Made by a program: the position numbers and the translations under genes
The notes under the pieces: model-generated
Seen by the model: only the letters and a program-made list of their open reading frames with translations
Database searches by the model: none
Told to the model about the DNA's origin: nothing
Shown here: positions 17,592-26,761 of the stretch, piece after piece
How positions within the stretch are numbered: the first letter of the stretch is position 1
How the letters are laid out: each line of letters starts with the position of its first letter
From: an uncultured Marinobacterium sp.
GTDB taxonomy: Bacteria > Pseudomonadota > Gammaproteobacteria > Pseudomonadales > Balneatricaceae
Direction: 5' to 3'
DNA length: 64,000 nt
NCBI GenBank assembly: GCA_947501565.1
Contig: CANMWJ010000009.1
Location: 62,001 to 126,000, forward strand

Positions 17592-18596
17592 TCAGTTTTC
17601 CAGTGACTGCGCCTGCACAACGGTGATGGCGATGACGTTCACCACATCGTTGGCACTGCAGCCACGGGAGAGATCGTTGGCCGGTTTTTTCAGACCCTGA
17701 AGAATAGGCCCGATGGCATCGGCTTTACCAATACGTTCTGCCAGTTTGTAACCGATGTTGCCCGCTTCCAGATTCGGGAAGATCAGGACATTGGCGCGGC
17801 CGTGAGTCTGGGAGAATTCCACCTTACGCTCGGCAATTTCCGCCACGATGGCGGCATCCAGCTGTACGTCGCCGTCGATCGCCAGGTCCGGCAGTTGCTC
17901 TTTCACCAGTGCGGTTGCTTCCACCACTTTGTCCACCGCTTCGTGCTTGGCACTGCCACTGGTGGAGAAGGAAAGCATTGCCACTTTCGGGTCTTCGTTG
18001 AGCAGGTTACGTGCGCTTTCAGATGCGGACATCGCGATCTGCGCCAGCTGCTGGGCGTTCGGGTCGATCACCAGACCGCAGTCGGAGAAGATCACCCCGC
18101 CCTTCAATTCATGGAACGGTTCGCACAGCATCATCAGGAAGAAACTGGAGACCATGGAGCTGTTCTCGGCCATACCGATAATCTGAATCGCAGCACGTAC
18201 GGTGTCACCGGTGGTGTACACCGCACCGCAGACAGAACCGTCTGCATCACCCACGCGCACCATCATCTGGGCGTAGTGCAACGGGTCTTTGATCAGCTCC
18301 GCCGCTTTCTCTTCGGTCATGCCTTTGGCTTTGCGCAGTTCAAACAATTCCTGCGCGTAACGACCCGCTTCGGCGGAGTTGGCAGGATCGGTCACGGTTA
18401 CTTTGCTCAGGTCGCAGCCCAGCTCGTCGGCTTTCGCGGCGATGGTGTCAGTGTTACCCAGCAGGGTCAGCGTGGCGATACCACGTTCTGCCGCCGTTGC
18501 CGCCGCTTCGATAATCCGTGGGTCTTCCCCTTCGGCCAGCACGATAGCGCGTGGATCTTCACCGGCACGTTTAAAGATGTTGTTGAGGGCCTTCAT
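17592..18596 (-). CDS. pta: phosphate acetyltransferase
   Basis: Pta converts acetyl phosphate and CoA to acetyl-CoA. The 334-residue protein is the short form (catalytic PTA_PTB domain only, no N-terminal DRTGG part). Recognisable blocks include VLAEGEDPRIIEAA, SVCGAVYTTGDTVRAAIQIIG, SSFFLMML, FSDCGLVIDPNA, LSFSTSGSAKH and IFPNLEAGNIGYKL. GGAGT lies eight bases before the ATG. Downstream of xsc, it consumes the acetyl phosphate that Xsc releases from sulfoacetaldehyde, so it is best seen as part of taurine breakdown rather than a general pta-ackA pair; no ackA is nearby. Confidence 0.93.
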   Translation of the reverse strand: MKALNNIFKRAGEDPRAIVLAEGEDPRIIEAAATAAERGIATLTLLGNTDTIAAKADELGCDLSKVTVTDPANSAEAGRYAQELFELRKAKGMTEEKAAELIKDPLHYAQMMVRVGDADGSVCGAVYTTGDTVRAAIQIIGMAENSSMVSSFFLMMLCEPFHELKGGVIFSDCGLVIDPNAQQLAQIAMSASESARNLLNEDPKVAMLSFSTSGSAKHEAVDKVVEATALVKEQLPDLAIDGDVQLDAAIVAEIAERKVEFSQTHGRANVLIFPNLEAGNIGYKLAERIGKADAIGPILQGLKKPANDLSRGCSANDVVNVIAITVVQAQSLEN

Positions 18597-18792
18597 TGCG
18601 GTACTCCTTCAAGCGAATTCAGGGGGAATCCAGGAACAAATCCGAGTCTTTTCGAATTTGTTTACTGGTTCCCATGGGGAAGCCTCTGAATAAACCACTG
18701 ACCGCGGGCATAACGTAGGCCCCACTCATACCCAAGGCGTCGGAGTGCTGAACGGGGTGCAGCCAATGGTTTATCCGGAGGGTTCCGGAAAG

Positions 18793-18818
18793 AACCGGAG
18801 GCCAGATGGCCTCCGGTT
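18793..18818 (-). terminator. hairpin between xsc and pta
   Basis: A GC-rich stem (CCGGAGGCC paired with GGCCTCCGG) around ATCT-type loop is followed on the - strand by TTCTTT. It can reduce transcription from xsc into pta, so pta may be partly independent. Confidence 0.65.
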
Positions 18819-18842
18819 TTCTTGGACAGGTACTAAGACGAC

Positions 18843-20606
18843 TTATACGTAGTCTTTGTATTTTTCCAGGTGACGTACTGGCTTGGACAGTGCGTCGCGG
18901 CGGAACGGGTCGCCCAGCTCACGAGTACACATGATCTCGATAACAGTAGTCTTGCGCTCTTCCATCTGCTTACGGATAGCTTCCTGAAGTGCAGGACCTA
19001 CGTCTTCCAGTTTGTCTACAGTTACACCTTCAGCGCCCATGGAGCGTGCGATGTCTGCGAAGCTTGGGTTTTCCAGCTCGCCTGCTACGAAACGACGGTT
19101 GTAGAAATCAACCTGGTTCTTCTTCTCAGCACCCCACTGACGGTTGTGGAATACGATAGAAGTTACAGGGATGTCTTCACGTACACAGGTCATGATTTCC
19201 ATCATGGACATGCCCCATGCACCGTCACCCGCGTAGGAGATACCTGGGCGATCTGGAGCAGCAACTTTTGCACCGATCATAGTTGGCAGTGCGTAACCAC
19301 AGTTACCGAAGGACATCGCTGCGAAGAAAGAACGTGGACGTTCGAAACGCAGGTAGCTGTTGGATACAGAGTTGATGTTACCGATATCGGTGGACACCAT
19401 TACGTCTGCAGGCATCGCTTTTTCCAGCTCACGCAGAACCTGACGTGGGTGCAGGTAGTTGCCTTCTTCAGCAGCCTGCTCTTCGATCATCTCGCGAGAG
19501 TAATCGTCTTTCTCGTGGATCCACTCGTCCAGCTCAGCTTCCCAAGCTGCTTTCTCAGCAGCGATCTCTTCAGCACGCTGTTCGCGGTTGTCCAGACACT
19601 TAGGAGACTTCTCAGCCAGCAGACGCATCAGTGCTTTAGCAGCTGCTTTTGCGTCACCGCAGATACCCACGTCAACTTTCTTAACCAGACCCAGCATCTT
19701 AGGATCGCAGTCAACCTGGATGATCTTAGCGTTCTTCGGCCAGTAGTCGATGCCGTGCTGAGGCAGAGTACCGAATGGGCCCAGACGGGTACCCAGAGCC
19801 AGTACAACGTCAGCGCGCTGGATCAGTTTCATACCTGCTTTGGAGCCCTGGTAACCCAGAGGACCACACCAGTTAGGGTGAGACGCTGGGAAAGAGTCGT
19901 TGTGCAGGTAGGAGTTTACAACTGGCATGCCCAGCTGTTCGGAGATAGCGATCGCTTCTTCGTAAGCGTCGCCCAGTACAACACCGCCACCGGAGATCAT
20001 TACCGGGAATTCAGCGTTAGCCAGCAGCTCTGCAGCTTCAGCCAGCGCCTGCTCACCACCAGCGGAACGTTCGATGCGGATCGGCTCTGGGATTTCACAG
20101 TCGATGTCGCCGTAGAACAGGTCACGAGGGATGTTCAGCTGAGTTGGGCCGTTTTCCAGCATCGCGCGGTCGAAGCAGCGAGCAGTCAGTTCAGCCATAC
20201 GGGTGTTGTTTACAACAGACACCTGGTATTTGGTGATTGTTTCGAAGAAAGGCAGCTGCTGCGCTTCCTGGAAACCACCCAGACCCTGGGAGTTGGTACC
20301 GGTTTCAGGAGTGATACATACAACTGGGGAGTGAGCCCAGTAAGCTGCAGCGATTGCAGTTACGAAGTTGGTGATACCAGGGCCGTTCTGTGCGATACAT
20401 ACACCGTGACGACCAGAAACACGCGCATAACCGTCAGCCATGTGGCCGGCACCCTGCTCATGCACTACTGGGATCAGACGGATACCTGCTGGGGTAAAGA
20501 TGTCCATTGCGTCCATAAACGCGGAACCCATGATGCCGAAGCAATCGGTAACACCGTTTGCTACGAGGGTTTCAACCATCGCTTCACTAGGAGTCATACG
20601 AGCCAT
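18843..20606 (-). CDS. xsc: sulfoacetaldehyde acetyltransferase
   Basis: Xsc is a thiamine-diphosphate enzyme that splits sulfoacetaldehyde with phosphate into acetyl phosphate and sulfite. The 587-residue protein begins MARMTPSEAMVETLVANGVTDCFGIMGSAFMDAMDIF, typical of Xsc, and keeps the catalytic Glu region (VVHEQGAGHMADGYARVSG), QNGPGITNFVTAIA, and the cofactor-binding GDGAWGMSMMEIMTCVRE block. AAGGA lies eight bases before the ATG at 20606. Codon use is strongly biased, as in highly expressed genes. It sits between pta and tauR with paired CTGG repeats about 120 bp upstream, fitting taurine induction. Confidence 0.95.
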   Translation of the reverse strand: MARMTPSEAMVETLVANGVTDCFGIMGSAFMDAMDIFTPAGIRLIPVVHEQGAGHMADGYARVSGRHGVCIAQNGPGITNFVTAIAAAYWAHSPVVCITPETGTNSQGLGGFQEAQQLPFFETITKYQVSVVNNTRMAELTARCFDRAMLENGPTQLNIPRDLFYGDIDCEIPEPIRIERSAGGEQALAEAAELLANAEFPVMISGGGVVLGDAYEEAIAISEQLGMPVVNSYLHNDSFPASHPNWCGPLGYQGSKAGMKLIQRADVVLALGTRLGPFGTLPQHGIDYWPKNAKIIQVDCDPKMLGLVKKVDVGICGDAKAAAKALMRLLAEKSPKCLDNREQRAEEIAAEKAAWEAELDEWIHEKDDYSREMIEEQAAEEGNYLHPRQVLRELEKAMPADVMVSTDIGNINSVSNSYLRFERPRSFFAAMSFGNCGYALPTMIGAKVAAPDRPGISYAGDGAWGMSMMEIMTCVREDIPVTSIVFHNRQWGAEKKNQVDFYNRRFVAGELENPSFADIARSMGAEGVTVDKLEDVGPALQEAIRKQMEERKTTVIEIMCTRELGDPFRRDALSKPVRHLEKYKDYV

Positions 20607-20722
20607 AATCAAATTCCTTAGTATTATTTTATTTACGACAACTTTCGTTATCGCGTGGAACAGTTAATGCGAACACGGCATTGCTTGTACGGATAACTTG
20701 GGAACAGATTAGGATTCAGGCC

Positions 20723-20741
20723 GAAAACCCAGTAGAACCAG
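20723..20741 (-). promoter_or_regulatory. probable TauR operator upstream of xsc
   Basis: On the - strand CTGGTTCTA is followed directly by CTGGGTTTTC, two half-sites in direct repeat. A near-identical pair (CTGGTTCTAA then CTGGTTTTTA) lies upstream of tpa at 24308-24327. TauR-type MocR regulators are known to bind tandem CTGG-containing ten-base repeats in taurine promoters. Confidence 0.65.
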
Positions 20742-20832
20742 ATTTGATGATTGGGTTAAGCCAGAATGAAAAAACTGGCTCCATATATTTTTTATCTATG
20801 TATTTCAGATAGTTACAGCATGGAACCAAAAC

Positions 20833-20863
20833 AAAAATGCCACCTGATCCAGGTGGCATTTTT
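20833..20863. terminator. bidirectional terminator after tauR
   Basis: AAAAATGCCACCT and AGGTGGCATTTTT form a perfect stem with A/T runs on both sides, 20 bp past the tauR stop. It also insulates the xsc promoter from upstream reading. Confidence 0.85.
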
Positions 20864-20883
20864 ATGGTTGACGGGGGTTGATC

Positions 20884-22359
20884 TCAGACCATTGAATGGA
20901 TCAGTTCAGCCAGTTTTTTGATGCCTGGCTCGATCCGGTCGGTCGAGATAGAGGAATACCCTAAACGGAAATAGTTCTTCGGTGGTGGATCTTCCAGGAA
21001 GTGGATCGCACCCGGTTCGATCAGGATACTCTCCTCCTTCGCCTTCACCTGCAACTCGTCGGCATCCAGCCCTTCCGGACCTTTTACCCAGTAGCAGGAG
21101 CCGCCAAAGGTTGGCTGCGAGTGGGATTCCGGCAGGTATTTGGTCAACGCCTCATCCATTGCACGCCAGCGGGTCTGGTAGTTGCGGGTGATGTTGAGGA
21201 TCAGCGAGTCATGGTAACCACGCTCCAGGAACAACGCTACCGAACGCTGGTTGTTGGCGGCCGGGTGGCGCACCATCAAACGGCGCAGGGCGCGGGCTTC
21301 GCGGATAAACTCCGCCGGCCCTACCATGTACCCGAGACGCAATCCTGGTGCCAGCGTTTTCGACAGACTGCCGATGTAAAGCACACGGTCGTTCTTATCG
21401 AGGCTCTTCAGTGCCGGAATCGGATTCGACTTGAAGTTGGTCTCACTCTCGTAGTCGTCCTCGATGACGATGAAATCTTCCTCATCGGCACGCTTGAGCA
21501 GCTCGTAACGGCGTTCGATCGGCATGGTGACCGTAGTCGGACACTGGTGACTTGGCGTGGTGAACACCAGATCACAGCCTTTCAGTCGGTCATCGACGAT
21601 CATCCCATCCTGATCTACCGGGATCGGGCGCACCTGCGACGGGTTCAGCTGGGCGATATTGCGGATATCCACGTAACCCGGATTTTCCAGACCGATGGTG
21701 CTGTCTTTATCAAGCAGCAGCTGCGCCATCATATAGAGGGACTGCTGCGCACCGACGGTCACCAGAATCTGGTCGGGGGATGCCCATACGCCACGACGTG
21801 GCAGCAGGCGGGTGCGGATCTGCTCAACCAGCAGCGGATCGTCGTTATCGAATCGGTCGGCTGCCCAGTCACTGATCGACGGACCACTCACCGCATCACG
21901 GCAGCATTCACGCCAGTTCACAGTCGGAAACAGGGACGCGTCGAACTGGCCGTAGATAAACGGGTATTCGTATTTCTGCCAGTCGCGTGGTTTGCTGATA
22001 TTGGTCTGCTCGGTCGGACGCAGCTTAAAGCGACTGCCCCACTCCGGTGGATGGGTCGCCTCAACGGCACCCTCCGCTTCCTGTGGGGTCTCCAGTTTTA
22101 CCTGACCGTTCAGGATATCCGGATTCACGTAATAGCCGCTACGTTCACGCGCCAACAGGTAACCGTCGTCTAAAAGATGTTCGTAGGCCAACACCACGGT
22201 ATTACGCGCTACATCCAGCTGCTGTGCCAGCTTACGGCTGGAAGGTAACGGAGTATCAACCGGGATATTGCCATTCAGAATCGCCGTCGCAATCTGCTCA
22301 CGCAGCTGCTGCTGGAGACTGCCGCCCTTTCCGGGCGTCAAGTGGAATAGCTGAAACAT
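20884..22359 (-). CDS. tauR: MocR-type regulator of taurine genes (GntR helix-turn-helix plus aminotransferase-like domain)
   Basis: The 491-residue protein has a winged helix of GntR type at 1-75 (QIATAILNGNIPVDTPLPSSRKLAQQLDVARNTV is the region, positions about 22-55). A fold-type I aminotransferase-like domain follows (about 120-490), with the PLP lysine in the segment YIGSLSKTLAPGLRLGYM and the TTPSHQCPT block. This build is that of MocR/TauR/PdxR regulators, which use PLP to sense amino compounds. The gene lies between tpa and xsc on the same strand, and CTGG-type direct repeats precede both, so a taurine-responsive activator is the likely role. The gene name is given by context. Confidence 0.88.
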   Translation of the reverse strand: MFQLFHLTPGKGGSLQQQLREQIATAILNGNIPVDTPLPSSRKLAQQLDVARNTVVLAYEHLLDDGYLLARERSGYYVNPDILNGQVKLETPQEAEGAVEATHPPEWGSRFKLRPTEQTNISKPRDWQKYEYPFIYGQFDASLFPTVNWRECCRDAVSGPSISDWAADRFDNDDPLLVEQIRTRLLPRRGVWASPDQILVTVGAQQSLYMMAQLLLDKDSTIGLENPGYVDIRNIAQLNPSQVRPIPVDQDGMIVDDRLKGCDLVFTTPSHQCPTTVTMPIERRYELLKRADEEDFIVIEDDYESETNFKSNPIPALKSLDKNDRVLYIGSLSKTLAPGLRLGYMVGPAEFIREARALRRLMVRHPAANNQRSVALFLERGYHDSLILNITRNYQTRWRAMDEALTKYLPESHSQPTFGGSCYWVKGPEGLDADELQVKAKEESILIEPGAIHFLEDPPPKNYFRLGYSSISTDRIEPGIKKLAELIHSMV

Positions 22360-22740
22360 TTACTCTGCCTTTCTTTTTATCGTTATTATTTTGCGATCTG
22401 AGCCGGAGCACCGCTCTTTCCGCTTCTACTGCACGGCCACTCGGCATTCTGTAAGCAACACAGATCGCAGATGCAAGATAATAGAAACGGCTTAGGCTCT
22501 CGTCAGTATAGTTCAAATCCGCTCTCCACAAGCGGATGGTGAGGCTATGTCATTGTTTTTATTAGAGATCAGCTTATATACAAAAAATCCGGCAGACGCC
22601 AGATATTTGAATGATTATTTTGAATTAAACCGCACGCAGAGCAATTCAGAATATGCCGATCTTGGGAAAATCCGGAGTTACCGCTGCCCGAGGGTAACGG
22701 GCAGACAGCAACTCCGGCCGCCAGGGACCTGGTGGTTGGA
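22360..22740. other. tauR promoter region and tpa 3' hairpin
   Basis: The 380-bp gap carries the tauR upstream region (AAAGGCAG before its ATG) and, nearer tpa, a two-part hairpin at 22672-22717: outer arms CCGGAGTT/AACTCCGG and inner arms CTGCCCG/CGGGCAG. On the - strand it is followed by ATTTTCC, a fair terminator for tpa. No additional gene is supported. Confidence 0.6.
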
Positions 22741-24135
22741 TTACGCGTTTGGCGCCAGTTCAGCCAGTGCGTTATCAATTGCATCAACAATCTTGTCGAT
22801 ATCAGCCTGCGTTGCGATCAGCGCCGGGCTCAGACAAACAGTGTTGTTGTACTCTTTGAAAGAGCGGTTGGTACGACCGATGATCACACCGTTCTGCATG
22901 CAGTGTGCACCGATCTGGATCGGCAGGCTCTCGTCTACCGGCTCTTTGGTTTCGCGATCTTTCACCAGTTCGAAACCTGCGAACAGACCTTTACCACGTA
23001 CGTCACCGATCACGTCGTATTTTTCCATCAGCTGGTTCAGACGACCGCGCAGGTATTCGCCCTGCTCTACAACGTTGTCCAGCAGACCTTCACGCTCGAT
23101 GATGTCCATGTTAACCAGCGCCGCAGCCGGGCCAGCAGTACAACCGCCGAAGGTAGAGATGTCACGGAAGTAACCCATGCGAGCGTCGTCATCTTCTTTG
23201 AACGCTGCGAATACTTCTTCAGTGGTCACGGTGCAGGAGATCGCTGCGTAACCGGACGCAACACCCTTAGCCATGGTTACCATGTCTGGCTTGATACCGT
23301 AGTGCTGGTAACCGAACCACTTACCGGTACGACCCAGACCACATACTACTTCGTCGATATGCAGCAGGATGTCGTACTTTTTGCAGATCTCCTGAACGCG
23401 ATCCCAGTAACCCTGAGGCGGCTCGATAACACCACCACCAGCAGTGATCGGCTCCAGACACAGTGCACCGACAGTATCAGGACCTTCTTCCAGGATCACA
23501 CGCTCGATCTCGTTCGCAGCGCGGATACCGTAATCTTCTACATCACCCCACTGGGAGCGGTATTCGCAGCAGTGTGGTACTTCAACGAAGCCCGGAGTGA
23601 AAGGACCGTACTGGTTCTTACGCTCGTACTGGCCGGTCGCACTCAGTGCAGTAATGGTTGTACCGTGGTAGTCACGCTCACGGAACAGAATCTTGTGTTT
23701 CTTACCGCCGTACTTCTTCTCGGCGATCTGACGTACGATCTTGAACGCTTTCTCGTTCGCCTCGGAACCGGAGTTGGAGTAGTACACGCGGCTCATGCCA
23801 GGCATCTTCTCGATCAGACGCTCTGCAAACTGCGCCGCTGGAACGTTACCAGCAGTCTGCGCGAAGTAGTTCATGGTCACCAGCTGATCGCGAACCGCGT
23901 CAGCAATTTCGGTACGGCCGTAACCAACGTTTACAGTCCATACCGCACCGGATACCGCATCCAGGTACTCGTTACCTTTGGCATCCCATACGCGCATACC
24001 TTCGCCCTTCACGATCACCATCGGATCGTTTTCTTCGAACGGCTTATGCTGAGTGATGTGGTGCCATACGTGCTTACGGTCGTTACCTACAACTTCCTTA
24101 GCGTCAAATTCGTTAGCGTTAAAAGTCATACTCAC
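22741..24135 (-). CDS. tpa: taurine--pyruvate aminotransferase
   Basis: Tpa moves the amino group of taurine to pyruvate, giving sulfoacetaldehyde and alanine. The 464-residue class III aminotransferase shows the substrate-side block VSGAVWTVNVGYGRTEIADAV, FSNSGSEANEKA-like YYSNSGSEANEKAFK, the cofactor Asp in LLHIDEVVCGLGRTGKWF, and the Schiff-base Lys in DMVTMAKGVASGY. A strong GAGGAGGTGAGT precedes the ATG. Sulfoacetaldehyde is then cleaved by Xsc and the acetyl phosphate used by Pta, both encoded just downstream. No taurine transporter is present in the window. Codon bias is high. Confidence 0.93.
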   Translation of the reverse strand: MSMTFNANEFDAKEVVGNDRKHVWHHITQHKPFEENDPMVIVKGEGMRVWDAKGNEYLDAVSGAVWTVNVGYGRTEIADAVRDQLVTMNYFAQTAGNVPAAQFAERLIEKMPGMSRVYYSNSGSEANEKAFKIVRQIAEKKYGGKKHKILFRERDYHGTTITALSATGQYERKNQYGPFTPGFVEVPHCCEYRSQWGDVEDYGIRAANEIERVILEEGPDTVGALCLEPITAGGGVIEPPQGYWDRVQEICKKYDILLHIDEVVCGLGRTGKWFGYQHYGIKPDMVTMAKGVASGYAAISCTVTTEEVFAAFKEDDDARMGYFRDISTFGGCTAGPAAALVNMDIIEREGLLDNVVEQGEYLRGRLNQLMEKYDVIGDVRGKGLFAGFELVKDRETKEPVDESLPIQIGAHCMQNGVIIGRTNRSFKEYNNTVCLSPALIATQADIDKIVDAIDNALAELAPNA

Positions 24136-24307
24136 CTCCTCTGAGGGTGCTGTTATTTTTATGCAGAGGCGGGAGTCTTACTCCCATCTTCCGTCTTAGC
24201 TCACACAAATTGAATGCTTGTTTTCAGTGCCCGCATTCGTGATGGACCAGATGCAAAAAACACAATGCATTGGCCTCCGTGATGTTCAATAAGCTACTGG
24301 TCAACGC

Positions 24308-24327
24308 TAAAAACCAGTTAGAACCAG
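24308..24327 (-). promoter_or_regulatory. probable TauR operator upstream of tpa
   Basis: Two adjacent ten-base direct repeats on the - strand, CTGGTTCTAA and CTGGTTTTTA, lie about 175-190 bp before the tpa start. The match to the pair upstream of xsc and to the known TauR repeat form makes an operator likely. Confidence 0.7.
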
Positions 24328-24458
24328 ATGTAGGGCAAACATGATGCCAGCCCATGGGACGTGGGTTTGCGCGGGGTTGAGGTGTGAGTTTTCTTGGGAA
24401 GCGGCGCGATTAGGTTCGGTGTGGGCTGGGGCTTTTGGGCGTTGAATTAGTGTGTTTT

Positions 24459-24595
24459 GTTGGGAGTCGCTTCGCTCGTCGCCAACCTACCTGACCGCAC
24501 GAAACCCGCAACCTGATGTTGAGCATCGCTGCGCGATGGGCAACCTACATGACACATTCCACCTGTAGGTTGGCCAACGCCCCAGCGTTGCCCAA
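24459..24595. repeat. cluster of three REP-like palindromic units
   Basis: Units at 24459-24490, 24518-24548 and 24565-24595 (inverted) share the GTTGGG/GTTGAG and CAACCTAC ends. The first has the GTCGCTTCGCTCGTC core, the second the CATCGCTGCGCGATG core, and the third a CCAACGCCCCAGCGTTG core, so three stem variants sit side by side. Confidence 0.85.
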
Positions 24596-24611
24596 TAATT
24601 CCGTTTGCCAG

Positions 24612-24645
24612 CGTTAAGGGCAGGCGCAGCCGTCCTCCCTTAACG
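24612..24645. repeat. inverted repeat upstream of thiS
   Basis: CGTTAAGGG and CCCTTAACG flank a 16-base loop. No T-run follows on either strand. No TPP riboswitch blocks are present here, although the next genes make thiazole. Confidence 0.45.
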
Positions 24646-24790
24646 TTAAGAACTATAGATCCAGAAAGCTGGACTCAAATTGGCCAGAAATTTGGCCCTT
24701 ATCCGTTTTTCGCCGCTCTCCCACCATAGCCTGCATCCAAAAATAAAAACAAATCGGCTCATTGCGTAGCCGTGTGAAGAGGCCTTCATC

Positions 24791-24994
24791 ATGATCCGAC
24801 TGACTGTGAATGGCGAAAGCATGAAGCTGTACAGTGCCAACAACCTGCAGGAGCTACTGGACACCCTGCGCCTGAGTAACCAACGCGTGGCGGTAGAGAT
24901 CAACAGTGAGATCATCCCGCGCAGCCTGCATTCCCAAACCCGTGTGCGTGAAGGCGACAGCATCGAGATCGTACGCGCGATTGGTGGCGGTTGA
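24791..24994 (+). CDS. thiS: sulfur carrier protein ThiS
   Basis: ThiS is a small ubiquitin-like protein whose C-terminal thiocarboxylate donates sulfur for the thiazole ring of thiamine. The 67-residue product starts MIRLTVNGE, typical of ThiS, and ends IVRAIGGG, the required glycine tail. The gene lies 61 bp upstream of thiG, as in many proteobacteria. No thiF or thiO homologue is adjacent. Confidence 0.93.
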   Translation: MIRLTVNGESMKLYSANNLQELLDTLRLSNQRVAVEINSEIIPRSLHSQTRVREGDSIEIVRAIGGG

Positions 24995-25055
24995 TCCACT
25001 GGCGCTAGCGCCCTGCACCACTCCCCAGTATTGATGTGTTTAACAGGAGATTCGC

Positions 25056-25856
25056 ATGACTCAGGATATCGCCCTGAATGACCCGCTGGTTGTAGCGGGC
25101 CGAAGCTTTAACTCACGCCTGATGATCGGCACCGGCAAGTACAAAGACATGGAAGAAACCCGGTTGGCGATTGAGGCGAGCGGTGCGGATATCGTCACCG
25201 TTGCCCTGCGCCGTACCAATATCGGCCAGAATCCGGGCGAACCGAACCTGCTGGATGTGGTGCCACCGGAGAAATACACCATCCTGCCGAATACCGCGTT
25301 CTGCTACACCGCTGAGGAAGCGGTACGCACCTGCCGACTGGCACGTGAACTGCTGGATGGACACGATCTGGTGAAGCTGGAGGTATTGGGCGACGACAAG
25401 ACCCTCTACCCGAACGTCACCGAAACACTGGCAGCGGCGGAAACGCTGATCAACGACGGCTTCAAGGTGATGGTTTACACCAGCGACGACCCACTGATCG
25501 CTAAACGCCTGGAAGAGATGGGCTGCGTGGCGGTAATGCCGCTGGGTGCGCCGATCGGTTCCGGTCTGGGTATCCGCAACCCGCACAACATTAAGCTGAT
25601 TCTGGAAAACGCCAACGTACCGATCATTGTCGATGCCGGTGTCGGCACTCCGTCTGACGCGACTCTGGCGATGGAACTGGGTTGTGAAGGCGTATTGATG
25701 AACAGTGCTGTCGCCCACGCCTCCAACCCGGTATTGATGGCCCAGGCGATGCGTAAAGCGGTGGAGTGTGGCCGCGAAGGTTACCTGGCCGGACGTATGC
25801 CACGTAAAGCCTACGCCAGCGCATCCTCTCCGATTGAGGGTGTGATCGGCTCCTGA
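25056..25856 (+). CDS. thiG: thiazole synthase
   Basis: ThiG joins the ThiS thiocarboxylate, a glycine-derived imine and deoxyxylulose phosphate to form the thiazole phosphate. The 266-residue TIM-barrel protein has the Schiff-base Lys region [16 protein letters not shown] (about 110), the [11 protein letters not shown] start, [12 protein letters not shown], and [35 protein letters not shown] lies before the ATG. A strong terminator follows, so thiS-thiG form a short two-gene operon. Confidence 0.95.
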   Translation: MTQDIALNDPLVVAGRSFNSRLMIGTGKYKDMEETRLAIEASGADIVTVALRRTNIGQNPGEPNLLDVVPPEKYTILPNTAFCYTAEEAVRTCRLARELLDGHDLVKLEVLGDDKTLYPNVTETLAAAETLINDGFKVMVYTSDDPLIAKRLEEMGCVAVMPLGAPIGSGLGIRNPHNIKLILENANVPIIVDAGVGTPSDATLAMELGCEGVLMNSAVAHASNPVLMAQAMRKAVECGREGYLAGRMPRKAYASASSPIEGVIGS

Positions 25857-25878
25857 TCACTGATCCGATTGCTGCATC

Positions 25879-25917
25879 AAAAAGCGCCATGGGGGTAACC
25901 CTGTGGCGCTTTTTTTC
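25879..25917 (+). terminator. terminator of thiSG
   Basis: AAAAAGCGCCATGGG pairs with the downstream CCTGTGGCGC arm, with a T-run of seven after it, 23 bp beyond the thiG stop. Confidence 0.88.
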
Positions 25918-25934
25918 TGCTTCGAGGAAAGACT

Positions 25935-26077
25935 GTTAGGCATCGCTGCGCGATGGCTAAGCTACCCCCCATTAAGTGCTGTCGTGTTGGGAGTCGCTTC
26001 GCTCGTCGCCAACCTACGGGAAATCGCACAGTGCCTAATGGCTGGGTAGGTTGGGACGAGCCCCAGCGACTCCCAAC
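25935..26077. repeat. cluster of three REP-like palindromic units
   Basis: Units at 25935-25965 (a decayed copy: GTTAGGCATCGCTGCGCGAT...), 25986-26017 (GTCGCTTCGCTCGTC core) and 26046-26077 (inverted, with a GACGAGCCCCAGCGACTC core). The ends match the family found at 8.7, 24.5, 31.6 and 38.3 kb. Confidence 0.85.
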
Positions 26078-26089
26078 ACAAAATACCGA

Positions 26090-26761
26090 TCACTCCGCGG
26101 TTTCAGACCAATAATTCTCAAAGATAAACTGCTCCATCGGCGCAGCTTCAGTCCATTTCTCCTGCACCAACATCGGCTGCTCGTAGAACCCTTCCACATG
26201 GCCGATACAGAGGATCGCTACAGGTTTACTGCCCGCGGGCATCTTCAGCAGCTCAGCTAACGCTTCCGGATCGAACAACGAGACCCACCCCAAACCGATC
26301 CCCTCAGCCCTCGCTGCCAGCCACATATTCTGAATGGCACAGGCAAGTGATGCCAGATCCATCTCCGGCAGTGTACGTCGTCCGAAGATATGTTCCTCAC
26401 GTCCATCCGGCAGCGCGGCGACCACCACTTCAGCGCAATCCAGAATCCCCTCCACCTTCAGCTTCAGGAACTCGTCACGTCGTTTGCCTAAGGCGTCCGC
26501 TGTGTTGCAACGCTCAGCATCCACAAGCGTATAGAGCCGCTCACGCAGGTCACGATCGGTGATACGCAGGAAACGCCAGGGTTGCATCAGCCCCACACTG
26601 GGTGCCTGATGCGCTACCCGAAACAGGCGCTTTAACACCTCTGGATCTAAGGGCTCCGACGAGAAATGGCGCATATCACGCCGCTCCGCGATCACCCGGT
26701 AGATAGCTTCGCGGTCTGGCTGCGAATAGGGTTTGTTGTCTGTTATCGATCGCTCAGACAT
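26090..26761 (-). CDS. bluB: 5,6-dimethylbenzimidazole synthase
   Basis: BluB cuts reduced FMN in the presence of oxygen to make the lower ligand base of vitamin B12. The 223-residue nitroreductase-like protein has the block RRDMRHFSSEPLDPEVLKRLF, APSVGLMQPWRFLRI and the C-terminal LGWVSLFDPEALAELL, all typical of BluB. The ATG at 26761 was chosen because GAGGTG lies six bases upstream; it overlaps the cobD stop by eight bases, which indicates translational coupling. It is the last gene of the B12 operon behind the riboswitch. Confidence 0.9.
   Translation of the reverse strand: MSERSITDNKPYSQPDREAIYRVIAERRDMRHFSSEPLDPEVLKRLFRVAHQAPSVGLMQPWRFLRITDRDLRERLYTLVDAERCNTADALGKRRDEFLKLKVEGILDCAEVVVAALPDGREEHIFGRRTLPEMDLASLACAIQNMWLAARAEGIGLGWVSLFDPEALAELLKMPAGSKPVAILCIGHVEGFYEQPMLVQEKWTEAAPMEQFIFENYWSETAE

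Noticed and set aside
18870-20621. 583-codon open frame antisense to xsc
   Set aside because: The frame is open only because the strongly biased codons of xsc avoid stops on the other strand; its product is low-complexity and Cys/Val-rich with no family pattern, while xsc is a clear enzyme.
22732-24144. 470-codon open frame antisense to tpa
   Set aside because: Same cause as over xsc. The - strand protein is a complete class III aminotransferase with all cofactor residues.
24136-24790. TPP riboswitch upstream of thiS
   Set aside because: The conserved CTGAGA and ACCTGATCTGG-type blocks were looked for and not found; the region holds REP-like units and a plain inverted repeat instead.
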